From: CBFFRJ01 sp051486985
Lineage (GTDB): Bacteria; Pseudomonadota; Gammaproteobacteria; Enterobacterales; Enterobacteriaceae
Length of the DNA stretch: 64,000 bases
Direction: 5' to 3'
Assembly: GCF_051486985.1 (NCBI RefSeq)
Contig: NZ_JAHVDV010000008.1
Span: forward strand, 79,641-143,640
The position numbers and the translations under genes were made by a program. The notes under the pieces were generated by a model, which was not told where the DNA came from, made no database searches, and worked only from the letters and a program-made list of their open reading frames with translations. Numbering within the stretch: the first letter of the stretch is position 1; every line of letters begins with the position of its first letter. Of this stretch, positions 9,051-17,999 are shown one piece after another.

Positions 9051-10965
9051 ATTCGAAACCACTTTCTCCGATCTGGGGCTGAAAACCTCTATTATTGAAG
9101 CCCTTAACGATCTCGGTTACGAAAAACCTTCTCCGATCCAGGCAGAGTGTATTCCGCACCTGTTGTCTGGTCGTGATGTACTGGGCATGGCCCAGACGGG
9201 TAGCGGAAAAACCGCAGCGTTCTCGCTGCCGCTGCTCAACAACATTGATCCGGAACTGCGCGCGCCGCAGATCCTCGTACTCGCTCCAACCCGTGAACTG
9301 GCTGTTCAGGTTGCGGAAGCGATGACTGATTTCTCTAAACATATGCATGGCGTAAACGTGGTAGCCCTTTATGGTGGCCAGCGTTATGACGTGCAGCTGC
9401 GCGCCCTGCGTCAGGGACCACAAGTTGTTGTGGGTACCCCAGGTCGTCTGCTCGATCACTTAAAACGTGGCACCCTGAACCTGTCCGGCCTGAAGGGTCT
9501 GGTTCTGGACGAAGCCGATGAAATGCTGCGTATGGGCTTCATCGAAGACGTTGAAACTATCATGGCGCAGATCCCGGCTGAACATCAGACCGCGCTGTTC
9601 TCTGCAACCATGCCGGAAGCCATTCGTCGCATTACCCGTCGCTTTATGCAAGAGCCGCAGGAAGTGCGCATTCAGTCCAGCGTTACCACCCGCCCGGACA
9701 TCAGCCAGAGCTACTGGACTGTGTACGGCATGCGTAAAAACGAAGCGCTGGTACGTTTCCTGGAAGCAGAAGATTTTGATGCGGCGATCATCTTCGTTCG
9801 TACCAAAAACGCGACGCTGGAAGTGGCTGAAGCACTGGAGCGTAGCGGCTACAACAGCGCAGCGCTGAATGGTGACATGAACCAGGCACTGCGTGAGCAG
9901 ACGCTGGAGCGCCTGAAAGACGGTCGTCTGGATATCCTGATTGCAACCGACGTGGCAGCACGTGGTCTGGACGTTGAACGTATCAGCCTGGTTGTTAACT
10001 ACGACATCCCGATGGACTCCGAGTCTTACGTTCACCGTATCGGTCGTACTGGTCGTGCCGGTCGTGCTGGCCGTGCGCTGCTGTTCGTTGAGAACCGTGA
10101 GCGTCGTCTGCTGCGTAACATCGAACGCACCATGAAACTGACCATTCCGGAAGTAGAGCTGCCGAACGCAGAGCTGCTTGGCAAACGCCGTCTGGAAAAA
10201 TTTGCCGCTAAAGTACAGCAGCAACTGGAAAGCAGCGATCTGGATCAGTACCGTGCACTGCTGGCGAAAATTCAGCCGTCTGCTGAAGGCGAAGAGCTGG
10301 ATATCGAAACCCTGGCTGCTGCTCTGCTGAAAATGGCGCAGGGTGAACGTGCTCTGATCGTACCGCCAGATGCGCCGATGCGTCCTCGTCGTGAGTTCAA
10401 AGAGCGTGACGAGCGTTTCGAACGTCGTGGCGATCGCAACGATCGTGGTCCTCGCGGCGATCGTCCTGAGCGTGGTGGTGAAGATCGTCCACGTCGTGAG
10501 CGTCGTGACGCAGGTGAAATGGAACTTTACCGTATCGAAGTGGGCCGTGATGATGGTGTTGAAGTTCGCCACATCGTGGGTGCTATCGCTAACGAAGGCG
10601 ATATCAGCAGCCGTTACATTGGTAACATCAAACTGTTTGGTACCCACTCTACTATCGAACTGCCGAAAGGCATGCCGGGCGAAGTACTGCAGCACTTTAC
10701 CCGCACGCGTATTCTGAACAAACCGATGAATATGCAACTGCTGGGCGATGCGCAGCCGCGTACTGACCGTGGTGGCGAGCGTCGTGGCGGTGGTGAGCGT
10801 CGCGAAGGCGGTCGTGGCTTTGGCGGCGAACGTCGTGAAGGTGGCCGTAGTTTCGGTGGCGAGCGTCGTGAAGGCGGTCGCAGTGAAGGTCGTAGCTTTA
10901 GCGGTGAGCGTCGTGCGCCACGCCGTGAAGAAGGCACCAGCCGTCGTCGCTTTGGTGATGCATAA
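9043..10965 (+). CDS. deaD: ATP-dependent RNA helicase DeaD (CsdA)
   Basis: 640 residues from ATG 9043 (MAEFETTF), the start used for E. coli DeaD (629 residues); an in-frame ATG at 8995 lies within yrbN and is less likely. Q-motif, Walker A AQTGSGKT (50-57), DEAD box (156-159), SAT and HRIGRTGRAG motifs are all present. An RNA-binding DbpA-like domain and an Arg/Gly-rich tail with GGERREGGR-type repeats follow. It unwinds RNA, helps 50S assembly in the cold and can join the degradosome. The tail is slightly longer than in E. coli because of the repeats. Confidence 0.97.
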   Translation: MAEFETTFSDLGLKTSIIEALNDLGYEKPSPIQAECIPHLLSGRDVLGMAQTGSGKTAAFSLPLLNNIDPELRAPQILVLAPTRELAVQVAEAMTDFSKHMHGVNVVALYGGQRYDVQLRALRQGPQVVVGTPGRLLDHLKRGTLNLSGLKGLVLDEADEMLRMGFIEDVETIMAQIPAEHQTALFSATMPEAIRRITRRFMQEPQEVRIQSSVTTRPDISQSYWTVYGMRKNEALVRFLEAEDFDAAIIFVRTKNATLEVAEALERSGYNSAALNGDMNQALREQTLERLKDGRLDILIATDVAARGLDVERISLVVNYDIPMDSESYVHRIGRTGRAGRAGRALLFVENRERRLLRNIERTMKLTIPEVELPNAELLGKRRLEKFAAKVQQQLESSDLDQYRALLAKIQPSAEGEELDIETLAAALLKMAQGERALIVPPDAPMRPRREFKERDERFERRGDRNDRGPRGDRPERGGEDRPRRERRDAGEMELYRIEVGRDDGVEVRHIVGAIANEGDISSRYIGNIKLFGTHSTIELPKGMPGEVLQHFTRTRILNKPMNMQLLGDAQPRTDRGGERRGGGERREGGRGFGGERREGGRSFGGERREGGRSEGRSFSGERRAPRREEGTSRRRFGDA

Positions 10966-11010
10966 TTACTGGTAGTTCAGCTTTACAAACTGTAAAGTTT
11001 TAAATACAAA

Positions 11011-11040
11011 CCCCGATGAAACCATCGGGGTTTCTTTTAT
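11011..11040 (+). terminator. deaD intrinsic terminator
   Basis: CCCCGATG AAAC CATCGGGG followed by TTTCTTTT, 45 bp after the deaD stop. A weaker stem CTTTAC AAACT GTAAAG followed by TTTT lies just upstream at 10981-11001. Confidence 0.9.
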
Positions 11041-11047
11041 CTGTTTT

Positions 11048-11068
11048 GTACTCTTGTACTGGTACAAT
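11048..11068 (+). promoter_or_regulatory. mtr promoter -10 with TrpR-type operator
   Basis: GTACTCTTGTACTGGTAC (11048-11065) resembles the TrpR operator palindrome (GTACTAGTT AACTAGTAC) and overlaps a candidate -10, TACAAT (11063-11068). E. coli mtr is repressed by TrpR and activated by TyrR at the same place. Assigned by eye. Confidence 0.6.
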
Positions 11069-11103
11069 GCTGCGGCACTGAAGCCTTACAGGAGATGAAG
11101 TTC

Positions 11104-12348
11104 ATGGCAACACTGACAACCACACAGGCAACACCATCGTTGCTGGCAGGGGTGGTGATTATTGGCGGGACGGTAATTGGCGCGGGAATGTTTTCATTAC
11201 CGGTGGTCATGTCAGGCGCATGGTTCTTCTGGTCTCTTGCGACGCTCGTTTTCACCTGGTTCTGCATGCTGCATTCCGGGCTGATGATTCTGGAGGCCAA
11301 CCTCAATTACCGGGTCGGGTCGAGCTTCGACACCATTACTAAAGATCTGTTGGGCCGTGGCTGGAACCTGGTTAATGGCCTTTCCATTGCCTTTGTGCTT
11401 TATATCCTGACCTACGCCTATATCTCGGCGAGTGGCTCTATTCTGCACCATACCTTCGCGGAAATGTCATTAGACGTTGCCCCGCGAGCCGCCGGGCTGG
11501 CATTTGCTCTGCTGGTGGCGTTTATCGTCTGGCTTTCCACTCGTGCCGTGAGTCGTATGACAGCGATTGTTCTCGGCGCTAAAATCATCACCTTCTTTCT
11601 GACCTTTGGCAGTCTGCTGGGGCACGTTAAGCCCGCGACGTTATTTAACGTGGCGGAGGCAAACCCCTCCTACACGCCATATTTGCTGATGACATTGCCC
11701 TTTTGCCTGGCCTCGTTTGGCTACCACGGTAACGTGCCGAGCCTGGTGAAATTTTACGGTAAAGATCCGCGCACCATTACGCGCTGTCTGGTTTACGGCA
11801 CACTGCTGGCGCTGGGGCTTTATACGGTGTGGCTGCTCGGCACAATGGGCAATATTTCACGCCCTGACTTTATCAGTATCGCTGCCAAAGGCGGCAATAT
11901 TGATGTGCTGGTACAGGCGTTAAGTGGCGTACTGAACAGCCGCAGCCTTGATCTGCTGTTGGTGGTGTTTTCCAATTTTGCGGTAGCCAGCTCTTTTCTG
12001 GGGGTCACGTTGGGTTTGTTTGATTACCTGGCGGATCTTTTTGGTTTTGATGACTCCGCCCTGGGGCGCTTCAAGACCGCGCTGCTGACCTTTTTACCGC
12101 CGATAGTGGGTGGACTGCTATGGCCGAACGGTTTCCTGTATGCCATTGGCTATGCGGGGCTGGCGGCGACCATCTGGGCAGCAATTGTGCCAGCGCTGCT
12201 CGCACGAGCGTCGCGTAAACGATTTGGTAGCCCACAGTTCCGCGTCTGGGGCGGCACGCCGATGATTGTCCTGATTCTGCTGTTTGGTCTCGGCAATGCG
12301 GTGGTGCATGTGCTGTCGAGCTTTGATGTGCTGCCGGTTTACCGGTAG
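11104..12348 (+). CDS. mtr: Tryptophan-specific transporter Mtr
   Basis: 414 residues, the length of E. coli Mtr, a high-affinity tryptophan/proton symporter of the aromatic amino acid permease family with 11 predicted membrane segments. ATG 11104 is preferred over ATG 11095 because AGGAG (11090-11094) then lies nine bases upstream. Family signature GGTVIGAGMFSLPVV is near residue 20, and the C-terminal SRKRFGSPQFRVWGG motif is conserved. The upstream TrpR-like operator agrees with the role. Confidence 0.96.
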   Translation: MATLTTTQATPSLLAGVVIIGGTVIGAGMFSLPVVMSGAWFFWSLATLVFTWFCMLHSGLMILEANLNYRVGSSFDTITKDLLGRGWNLVNGLSIAFVLYILTYAYISASGSILHHTFAEMSLDVAPRAAGLAFALLVAFIVWLSTRAVSRMTAIVLGAKIITFFLTFGSLLGHVKPATLFNVAEANPSYTPYLLMTLPFCLASFGYHGNVPSLVKFYGKDPRTITRCLVYGTLLALGLYTVWLLGTMGNISRPDFISIAAKGGNIDVLVQALSGVLNSRSLDLLLVVFSNFAVASSFLGVTLGLFDYLADLFGFDDSALGRFKTALLTFLPPIVGGLLWPNGFLYAIGYAGLAATIWAAIVPALLARASRKRFGSPQFRVWGGTPMIVLILLFGLGNAVVHVLSSFDVLPVYR

Positions 12349-12420
12349 AAAGAGCAACCCTCACCCTGCCTCTCTCCTGAAGGGCTGAGGAATCCCCACA
12401 AAATAATACGAGCATGGAAA

Positions 12421-12828
12421 GTCCCCTCGCCCCTTTGGGGAGAGGGCCAGGGTAAGGGGAAACCTGCGGCGCTTGTGGTCATTCCGTTCACCTTATGTTC
12501 CTTGCTTGTCTGTAGCGACAGAACCCGTGAACGTGCCAGGGTGGTTCACCGCCACCACCCTGGCGACCCGGGCTCCCGGCCAGGAAAATCGCCGCTTCGC
12601 GGTCCATGATGTTTATGTCGTCTGACTGTCGGGTCGGGGACCAGCCTGCATCCCTGCAGGCTATCCCCTCCGCCCGCTTCCCTGCGGGCGGCCCCGGTCA
12701 GCCGTCAACGCCTCATCGATTTTCAGCCGGACCCTGTCATCGCGGTGACGGTTTTATTCTCATTTCGCCGTGATATCGCTGCAAAACGTCATATTGCTGG
12801 GAATTCCTCTCCCAAGGGGAGAGGGATA
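12421..12828 (+). repeat. Structured interspersed repeat, copy 1 (about 400 nt)
   Basis: This gene-free stretch between mtr and yhbW holds a repeat shared with 32011-32434. Block 12477-12611 matches 32066-32200 without gaps and with about seven differences in 135. A 101-nt variable centre follows in both copies, then block 12713-12765 matches 32302-32354. Strong hairpins include CCAGGGTGG/CCACCCTGG, AGCCTGCA TCCC TGCAGGCT and CCGCCCGC/GCGGGCGG. Both ends carry CCCC..GGGGAGAGGG palindromes; the right one is CCTCTCCC AA GGGGAGAGG (12807-12825). Short ORFs inside are not believed to be genes. Confidence 0.8.
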
Positions 12829-12835
12829 AAACCGT

Positions 12836-12865
12836 AGACCGGGCAAGCGCATCGTCGCCCGGCAA
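12836..12865. repeat. REP element beside yhbW
   Basis: ACCGGGCAAGCGCATCGTCG followed by CCCGGCA is a typical REP palindrome, directly beyond the yhbW stop codon and downstream of the large repeat. Confidence 0.7.
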
Positions 12866-12869
12866 TACA

Positions 12870-13877
12870 CTAACCCAGCAGTTCCTCTTTTACCTGCATG
12901 GTCAAATCGAACGAATGCAGGCGAGCCTGATTATCAAAAATCTGCCCGTTGACCATGATTTCATCCGCTTGCGTTTCACGCAGTACCGATTCCAGCCCAT
13001 GACGTACCTTCGCTTTATCGCCAACCAGCGACATACTCAGGGCCTGCTGAACGCCATACTGCTCGGAGGCCGACCACAGCTGATGCATATTTTCCACTGG
13101 CGGTGGTAGCTGTCCGGTTTCCCCACGACGTAATTTCACAAATGCCTGCTGCATAGAGGTAAACAGGAATTCCGCATCGCGATTGCTGTCGGCGGCGATA
13201 ATGTTGATGCAGACCATTGCATAAGGTTTGTCGAGACGCGCCGAAGGTCTGAACTGAGTACGATACAAATGCAGCGCCTGCAGGAGCATATCGGGGGCGA
13301 AGTGGGAAGCAAAGGCGAAGGGGAGACCCAGTTGGGCCGCCAGTTGTGCACTGTAAAGACTTGAGCCCAGGAGCCATACCGGGATCTGCTCACCATAGCC
13401 AGGAACCGGACGCACCTGTGGATGAGGATCGCGGGCATCAAACCAGTCCACCAGCTCGGCAACATCACGCGGGAAGTTATCAACATCACCGCTCATATGG
13501 CGGCGCAGGGCCCGCATGGTGGGCTGGTCGCTCCCTGGCGCACGGCCCAGACCTAGATCGATACGTCCAGGATAAAGGGTATTCAGCGTACCGAACTGTT
13601 CGGCAATCACCAGCGGCGAATGGTTGGGCAGCATCACGCCACCGGAGCCTAAATGCAGGGTGGTGGTATTGGCTGCCAGATAACCAATCAGAACAGAGGT
13701 CGCCGCGCTGGCGATGCCGACCATGTTATGGTGCTCCGCCAGCCAGTAACGATGATAGCCCCGCTTTTCGGCAAGGCGGGCGAGATCCAGAGAGTGTGCA
13801 AAGGCATCTCGCGCCGAAAAGCCCTGCGGGATCGGTGCCAGGTCCAGCACCGAAAACGGAATGGTTTTATCAGTCAT
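12870..13877 (-). CDS. yhbW: Luciferase-like FMN-dependent monooxygenase YhbW
   Basis: 335 residues, same length as E. coli YhbW and similar throughout (RGYHRYWLAEHHNM, LGSGGVMLPNHSPLVIAEQF, GRIDLGLGRAPGSDQ). It belongs to the bacterial luciferase-like (LLM) superfamily, TIM-barrel enzymes that normally use reduced FMN and oxygen; the physiological substrate is not known. It is transcribed alone on the minus strand, separated from ubiV by about 200 bp containing the short repeat at 13997. Confidence 0.93.
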   Translation of the reverse strand: MTDKTIPFSVLDLAPIPQGFSARDAFAHSLDLARLAEKRGYHRYWLAEHHNMVGIASAATSVLIGYLAANTTTLHLGSGGVMLPNHSPLVIAEQFGTLNTLYPGRIDLGLGRAPGSDQPTMRALRRHMSGDVDNFPRDVAELVDWFDARDPHPQVRPVPGYGEQIPVWLLGSSLYSAQLAAQLGLPFAFASHFAPDMLLQALHLYRTQFRPSARLDKPYAMVCINIIAADSNRDAEFLFTSMQQAFVKLRRGETGQLPPPVENMHQLWSASEQYGVQQALSMSLVGDKAKVRHGLESVLRETQADEIMVNGQIFDNQARLHSFDLTMQVKEELLG

Positions 13878-13996
13878 GTCAGCTCACTTTGTTGACGGCG
13901 AATTAATTAATAGTGCATTAAAAAATGATAACCGTTGTTAACAAAGTGAGCTTTTACACTTCATCCTGCAAGTTGCCCTCGCGTCAGCTATATCTT

Positions 13997-14070
13997 TACA
14001 CCCCGGTCACTTGAGTAAGCTCCTGGGATCCTCAGACTCGCCGCCTTGATGCAACGTAAATGATTTTGTG
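13997..14070 (+). repeat. Short interspersed repeat, copy A (about 75 nt)
   Basis: ACACCCCGGTCACTTGAGTA, then AAGCTCCTGGG, and further on GCCGCCTTGATGCAACG, matches the elements at 48423-48497 and 60777-60856 in the same order. Arms CCCGG and CTGGG can pair. It lies in the yhbW-ubiV gap. Such sequences recur in enterobacterial intergenic regions as I recall, but I cannot name the family. Confidence 0.6.
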
Positions 14071-14075
14071 TATCT

Positions 14076-14954
14076 TTACGCCTGGAGTTCCAGTCCGGGC
14101 AGCCGTCGCCAGTAGCCGTTGCACTCGCTGTTCACGGCCAGCGGTAGCGGGGACGTGCCGTGCTCATTAGCCCGGAAGGCATCAATCATGGCAAAGGTTT
14201 CGTCGCCCAACGGAGAAAGACGCACCATATCGACAATACCCGCCATCGATTTCAGCTCATTGCCCAGGTTATAAACGTAGCCGCTCATGGTCTGTATGCC
14301 GTTAAGCACAAACACCTGCTGATCTTCCTGCGACAGCATGTTTCGCCCGTTGGGATATTTAATGCAACAGGTTTCGCACTCATCTTTAGAACGGTCTTCC
14401 GAGCGGGCGGTAAAGCAGCGCGCAGAGTAGGCCAGCGGCAGATGCCCGTAACTCAGCACTTCCACCTCAAACTGCTCGCGTATACCCAGTTCGCTGCACT
14501 GATTGAGCAGGTCAATAAGCCAGTCGCGGGAGAGTTCAACCGGCATGCACCAGCGGGTCATTCCCTGTCTGAGCAGCAGACGCAGGGTGACCGCGTTATA
14601 AACGTTCAGCGCATGGCCTGCCACAAACGGCAGTTTGCGCTCGGCACAAAGGTTAACAACGCCAAGGTCGCTTGCTTCCAGCAGGAATTCGCCATTATCG
14701 ACGTAGCGTTTCAGTTCGTTGAGTTCAGACGAGGCCTGCACCAGGGCAAGGGTTGATACAACAACCTGCTTACCGCTGTTAGCGAGGGATTTTGCCAAAT
14801 CCAGCCAGTCACCCACTTTGGTGGCCCGGCGTTTACTGCATACTGCCTCACCGAGGTAAATGACATCAGCGCTGCTGGTAGCAGCCTGTTGGTAAAACCC
14901 TTCCAGCGTCTCTTTTGACCAGTAATAAAGCACGGGGCCGAGTGAATATTTCAT
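14076..14954 (-). CDS. ubiV: Oxygen-independent ubiquinone hydroxylation protein UbiV
   Basis: 292 residues from ATG 14954 (MKYSLGPVLYY), the E. coli length; the longer frame from 15038 overlaps ubiU and is rejected. A U32 peptidase-like protein that works with UbiU in O2-independent hydroxylation of ubiquinone. Cys39, Cys180, Cys193 and Cys197 correspond to the [4Fe-4S] ligands known in E. coli UbiV. It is co-transcribed after ubiU with an 8-bp gap. Formerly yhbV. Confidence 0.95.
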   Translation of the reverse strand: MKYSLGPVLYYWSKETLEGFYQQAATSSADVIYLGEAVCSKRRATKVGDWLDLAKSLANSGKQVVVSTLALVQASSELNELKRYVDNGEFLLEASDLGVVNLCAERKLPFVAGHALNVYNAVTLRLLLRQGMTRWCMPVELSRDWLIDLLNQCSELGIREQFEVEVLSYGHLPLAYSARCFTARSEDRSKDECETCCIKYPNGRNMLSQEDQQVFVLNGIQTMSGYVYNLGNELKSMAGIVDMVRLSPLGDETFAMIDAFRANEHGTSPLPLAVNSECNGYWRRLPGLELQA

Positions 14955-14962
14955 CGTATTTC

Positions 14963-15958
14963 CTACTGCCATTTGCGATGGTACGCACCCAGGGTGGTCT
15001 GCGTACCTTCCGACATTGCGCCGAGGGTATTCATCCATGTCGCCTGTGGCGCGTAGGTCTGCGGATCGGCCATACAGCGATCAATGGCCTGACGCCAGAC
15101 TTTTGCCACCTGGCTGACATACGCCGGGCTACGCTGGCGACCTTCAATTTTGACTGAGGCTATATTGGCTGCCAGCAGCTCAGGCAGCAGCTCGAGGGTA
15201 TTCAGGCTGGTGGGCTCTTCAAGGGCATGATAACGCTCGCCATCCACTCTGTAGCGGCCTTTGCACAACGTCGGGTATCCGGCATTTTCGCCATCCTGGT
15301 AGCGGTCAATCAGCACATCGTTCAGTCGTGATTCCAGCCCTTGCGGCGTCTGTTGCCAGCGCACGAATCGTGCAGGGGAGCAGGCACCTACGGTGTTAGG
15401 CGATTCACCCGTCAGATAGGACGACAGGTAACAACGTCCCTCCGCCATGATGCACAGGCTACCGAAGGCGAACACTTCCAGCGGGACAGGGGTAACGCGG
15501 GCGAGTTGTTTAACCTGATGAATAGAGAGCACGCGCGGCAGCACCACACGGGCCACATCAAAATGACGATGATAGAAGCGTATGGCTTCTTCATTGGTTG
15601 CCGATGCCTGCACTGAGACGTGGCGTTCGATATGCGGATAGCGTTCAGCAGCATATTCCAGCATCGCCAGATCGGCCAGAATCAGCGCATCTGCGCCAAT
15701 TTCTGCGGCCATATCCACCGCCCGCTCCCAGCGTTGATAGCCGTCAGGATGGGCAAAGGTATTAATAGCAATGTGCAGTTTCCGTTTGTGCTGGTGGACA
15801 AAACTCACGGCTTCCTGCAGTTTTTTATCGGTAAAGTTGAGGCCAGCGAAGTGGCGGGCATTGGTATCGTCTTTAAGACCGATATAGACAGCGTCGGCGC
15901 CGTTTTCAATAGCCGCCTTGAGCGCCGGGAGATTTCCAGCCGGGCAGAGCAACTCCAT
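14963..15958 (-). CDS. ubiU: Oxygen-independent ubiquinone hydroxylation protein UbiU
   Basis: 331 residues, U32 peptidase family, formerly yhbU. With UbiV it forms an iron-sulfur heterodimer that takes oxygen from prephenate rather than O2. Cys169, Cys176, Cys193 and Cys232 match the cluster ligands of the E. coli protein, and the U32 signature region FGSLCIMAEGRCYLSSYLTG is intact. It is the first gene of the leftward ubiU-ubiV unit, divergent from ubiT across 239 bp, so all three may share an anaerobic control region. Confidence 0.95.
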   Translation of the reverse strand: MELLCPAGNLPALKAAIENGADAVYIGLKDDTNARHFAGLNFTDKKLQEAVSFVHQHKRKLHIAINTFAHPDGYQRWERAVDMAAEIGADALILADLAMLEYAAERYPHIERHVSVQASATNEEAIRFYHRHFDVARVVLPRVLSIHQVKQLARVTPVPLEVFAFGSLCIMAEGRCYLSSYLTGESPNTVGACSPARFVRWQQTPQGLESRLNDVLIDRYQDGENAGYPTLCKGRYRVDGERYHALEEPTSLNTLELLPELLAANIASVKIEGRQRSPAYVSQVAKVWRQAIDRCMADPQTYAPQATWMNTLGAMSEGTQTTLGAYHRKWQ

Positions 15959-16058
15959 AATATTTCCTGCGATCCGGGGCGCGATGGCCCAGACAACCCG
16001 TTGGGGTCGCTAAATTGTTAATGAACTGGGATTCTAGTTAACCTGGTTGCGACAATTT

Positions 16059-16072
16059 TTGATTTGAGGCAG
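16059..16072. promoter_or_regulatory. Candidate FNR half-site between ubiU and ubiT
   Basis: TTGATTTGAGGCAG keeps the left half (TTGAT) of the FNR box TTGATNNNNATCAA but not the right half. FNR control of ubiUVT is established in E. coli. Other TTGAT half-sites occur nearby. Weak evidence from sequence alone. Confidence 0.3.
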
Positions 16073-16197
16073 TTAATTGTGTATTGGTGGCATCAATAAT
16101 CGCTGCACGCTTCTTACGTAATTGTTGATTTACGCCGCCATGCCATCGGGTTGATGTGGCAAAATAGCAGCAACATTTACCTCAGGGAGTAAAGCTC

Positions 16198-16722
16198 GTG
16201 TTGGAAAAACTGCGCTCACGTCTCGTTCACTATGGCCCGTCGTTGTTGAGCGTGCCGGTTAAACTGGCGCCTTTCGCCATCAAACGTCAGGTGCTGGAGC
16301 AGGTGCTCCGTTGGCAGTTTCAGCAAGCGCTGGAAGACGGAGAGCTTGAGTTTTTGGAAGGCCGCTGGTTAAGTATTCAGGTTCGTGATATTGGTCTGAC
16401 GTGGTATACCTCTGTGGAGCATTCACGTCTTATCGTGCGTGAATCTGCCCCTGCCGATGTCAGTTTCTGCGCGAATGCCAGCGATTTGCTGATGATTGCG
16501 GCACGCAAGCAGGACCCGGATACCCTCTTTTTCCAGCGCCGTCTGGTCATTGAAGGGGACACTGAGCTTGGGCTTTATGTGAAGAACTTGATGGATGCCA
16601 TTGAACTTGAGCAGATGCCAAAAGCATTACGCATCATGCTACTGCAACTGGCGGATTTTGTTGAAGCCGGCCAGAAGACGCCGCCTGAAACATCACAACC
16701 TTCTGTAGGTGAACCATGCTGA
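16198..16722 (+). CDS. ubiT: Ubiquinone accessory factor UbiT (SCP2 domain)
   Basis: 174 residues from GTG 16198, preceded by CAGGGAGTAAAGCTC; E. coli UbiT (YhbT) has the same length. It carries an SCP2 sterol-carrier-like lipid-binding domain (about 40-140) and is required for anaerobic ubiquinone synthesis, probably as the scaffold that holds the quinone intermediates for UbiUV. It is divergent from ubiU. Its 3' end overlaps the next gene by seven bases, implying coupling with yhbS. Confidence 0.93.
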   Translation: MLEKLRSRLVHYGPSLLSVPVKLAPFAIKRQVLEQVLRWQFQQALEDGELEFLEGRWLSIQVRDIGLTWYTSVEHSRLIVRESAPADVSFCANASDLLMIAARKQDPDTLFFQRRLVIEGDTELGLYVKNLMDAIELEQMPKALRIMLLQLADFVEAGQKTPPETSQPSVGEPC

Positions 16723-17219
16723 TTCGAGTAGAGATTGGGATTGATGCACCGGGGATCGACGCACTCTTACGCCGCACTTTTGCGGATGAGGGCGAAGCGA
16801 CGCTGGTGCATGATCTGCGCGAAGATGGCTTAATTACGTTAGGCCTGGTCGCAACGGATGACGAAGGGCAGGTTATCGGCTATGTCGCATTTAGCCCGGT
16901 GACAATGAAAGGCGAAGACCTGCAATGGGTCGGCCTGGCGCCACTGGCAGTGGATGAGGCTTACCGTAATCAGGGTATCGCTCGCCAACTGGTCTATGAG
17001 GGGCTGGATTCACTTAATGAATTTGGCTATGCCGCAGTCGTCACTCTGGGCGATCCTGATTTTTATGGGCGTCTGGGGTTCGAGCCTGCCGCTCACTATG
17101 ATCTGCACTGCCGCTGGCCGGGAACGGAAAGCGCCTTCCAGGTGCACCGGCTGGCAGAGGATGCCTTTAACGACGTTTCTGGTCTGGTGGAATACCACAC
17201 GTTGTTTAATCGCTTCTGA
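16716..17219 (+). CDS. yhbS: GNAT-family N-acetyltransferase YhbS
   Basis: 167 residues. The acetyl-CoA-binding core of the GNAT fold is visible: LAVDEAYRNQGIARQLVYEG near residues 75-95 (the Q/R-x-x-G-x-A P-loop) and DPDFYGRLGFEP near 115. The substrate is unknown. It starts within the last codons of ubiT and ends overlapping yhbQ on the other strand by 14 bp (17206-17219). Confidence 0.92.
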   Translation: MLIRVEIGIDAPGIDALLRRTFADEGEATLVHDLREDGLITLGLVATDDEGQVIGYVAFSPVTMKGEDLQWVGLAPLAVDEAYRNQGIARQLVYEGLDSLNEFGYAAVVTLGDPDFYGRLGFEPAAHYDLHCRWPGTESAFQVHRLAEDAFNDVSGLVEYHTLFNRF

Positions 17220-17508
17220 CGGCAGCAGCCTGTAGGGTTTTCAGCAACTGCTCAAATGACCCATCTCCGGCAACGAGGCGCTCTTTCTGGCGCTTCGTCA
17301 ACTGCTTGATTCGATACTCTATGCGTAGCGCCAGCGCGCGCTCTCCTACCGGGGCTGAAAATACCAGCGATAAATCGCCTTTTCCCCGCAGAGCTTTCGC
17401 CCCTTTCCCGTCCTGATGCTGCTTAAAACGGCGCGTAACATCGGTAGTAATGCCGGTGTAAAGACTGTTATCCGCCATGCGGATGAGATAAAGAAACCAG
17501 GGCGTCAT
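17206..17508 (-). CDS. yhbQ: GIY-YIG nuclease-like protein YhbQ
   Basis: 100 residues from ATG 17508 (MTPWFLYLIRMADNSLYTGI), the E. coli length; ATG 17520 (four residues longer) is possible because neither has a strong ribosome-binding site. A minimal UPF0213/GIY-YIG domain: the LYTGI and KGAKALRGKG segments represent the core. E. coli YhbQ has been linked to DNA damage, but its exact function is uncertain. It converges on yhbS with a 14-bp overlap. Confidence 0.9.
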   Translation of the reverse strand: MTPWFLYLIRMADNSLYTGITTDVTRRFKQHQDGKGAKALRGKGDLSLVFSAPVGERALALRIEYRIKQLTKRQKERLVAGDGSFEQLLKTLQAAAVRSD

Positions 17509-17561
17509 AGCGTTATTCATTGTGTTAATGTGAATGAAAAATAGCATGGGGATGAAGAGAA

Positions 17562-17999
17562 ATGGAAACGCTTGCGACCATTAATCGTTGGCTGGCGAAA
17601 CAGCATGTCGTCACCTGGTGTGTGGCAAGTGGTGGTGAGCTATGGTGCGCTAACGCCTTTTATATTTACGACCCGCAGAAGGTCGCTTTTTATCTTCTGA
17701 GCGAAGATCATACGCGGCATGCGCAGATGACGGGCTCGCAGGCCAGAGTGGCAGGTACGGTAAATGGTCAGCCGAAAAGCGTGGCGCTTATTCGTGGTCT
17801 GCAGTTTGCCGGAGAGATACGGCGACTGGATGAAGAGGAGAGCGCCGAACCGCGAATGCGGTATAACCGACGCTTTCCGGTAGCCCGCATGATGTCAGCA
17901 CCGATGTGGGAAATTCGACTTAACGAGCTCAAATTTACTGACAACACGCTGGGCTTTGGTAAAAAATTTCACTGGTTACGTGATTCAGGCACCCAGTAA
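17562..17999 (+). CDS. yhbP: YhbP/UPF0306 family protein
   Basis: 145 residues (E. coli YhbP 147). The split-barrel FMN-binding-like fold is suggested by WCVASGGELWCANAFYIYD and KVAFYLLSEDHTRHAQM; the family resembles pyridoxamine-phosphate-oxidase-like proteins, but no reaction is established. It converges on yhbO, the two genes overlapping by 15 bp. Confidence 0.9.
   Translation: METLATINRWLAKQHVVTWCVASGGELWCANAFYIYDPQKVAFYLLSEDHTRHAQMTGSQARVAGTVNGQPKSVALIRGLQFAGEIRRLDEEESAEPRMRYNRRFPVARMMSAPMWEIRLNELKFTDNTLGFGKKFHWLRDSGTQ

Noticed and set aside
9460..10737. 425-codon minus-strand ORF opposite deaD
   Set aside because: Antisense shadow of a highly conserved helicase gene; Thr/Gln-rich with no motif.
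12349..12869. CRISPR or insertion-sequence remnant in the mtr-yhbW gap
   Set aside because: Repeated palindromes are not regularly spaced with unique spacers, and no transposase fragment or terminal inverted repeats with target duplication were seen.
15959..16197. Full FNR palindrome between ubiU and ubiT
   Set aside because: Only half-sites TTGAT were found; listed as a weak candidate rather than a confirmed site.
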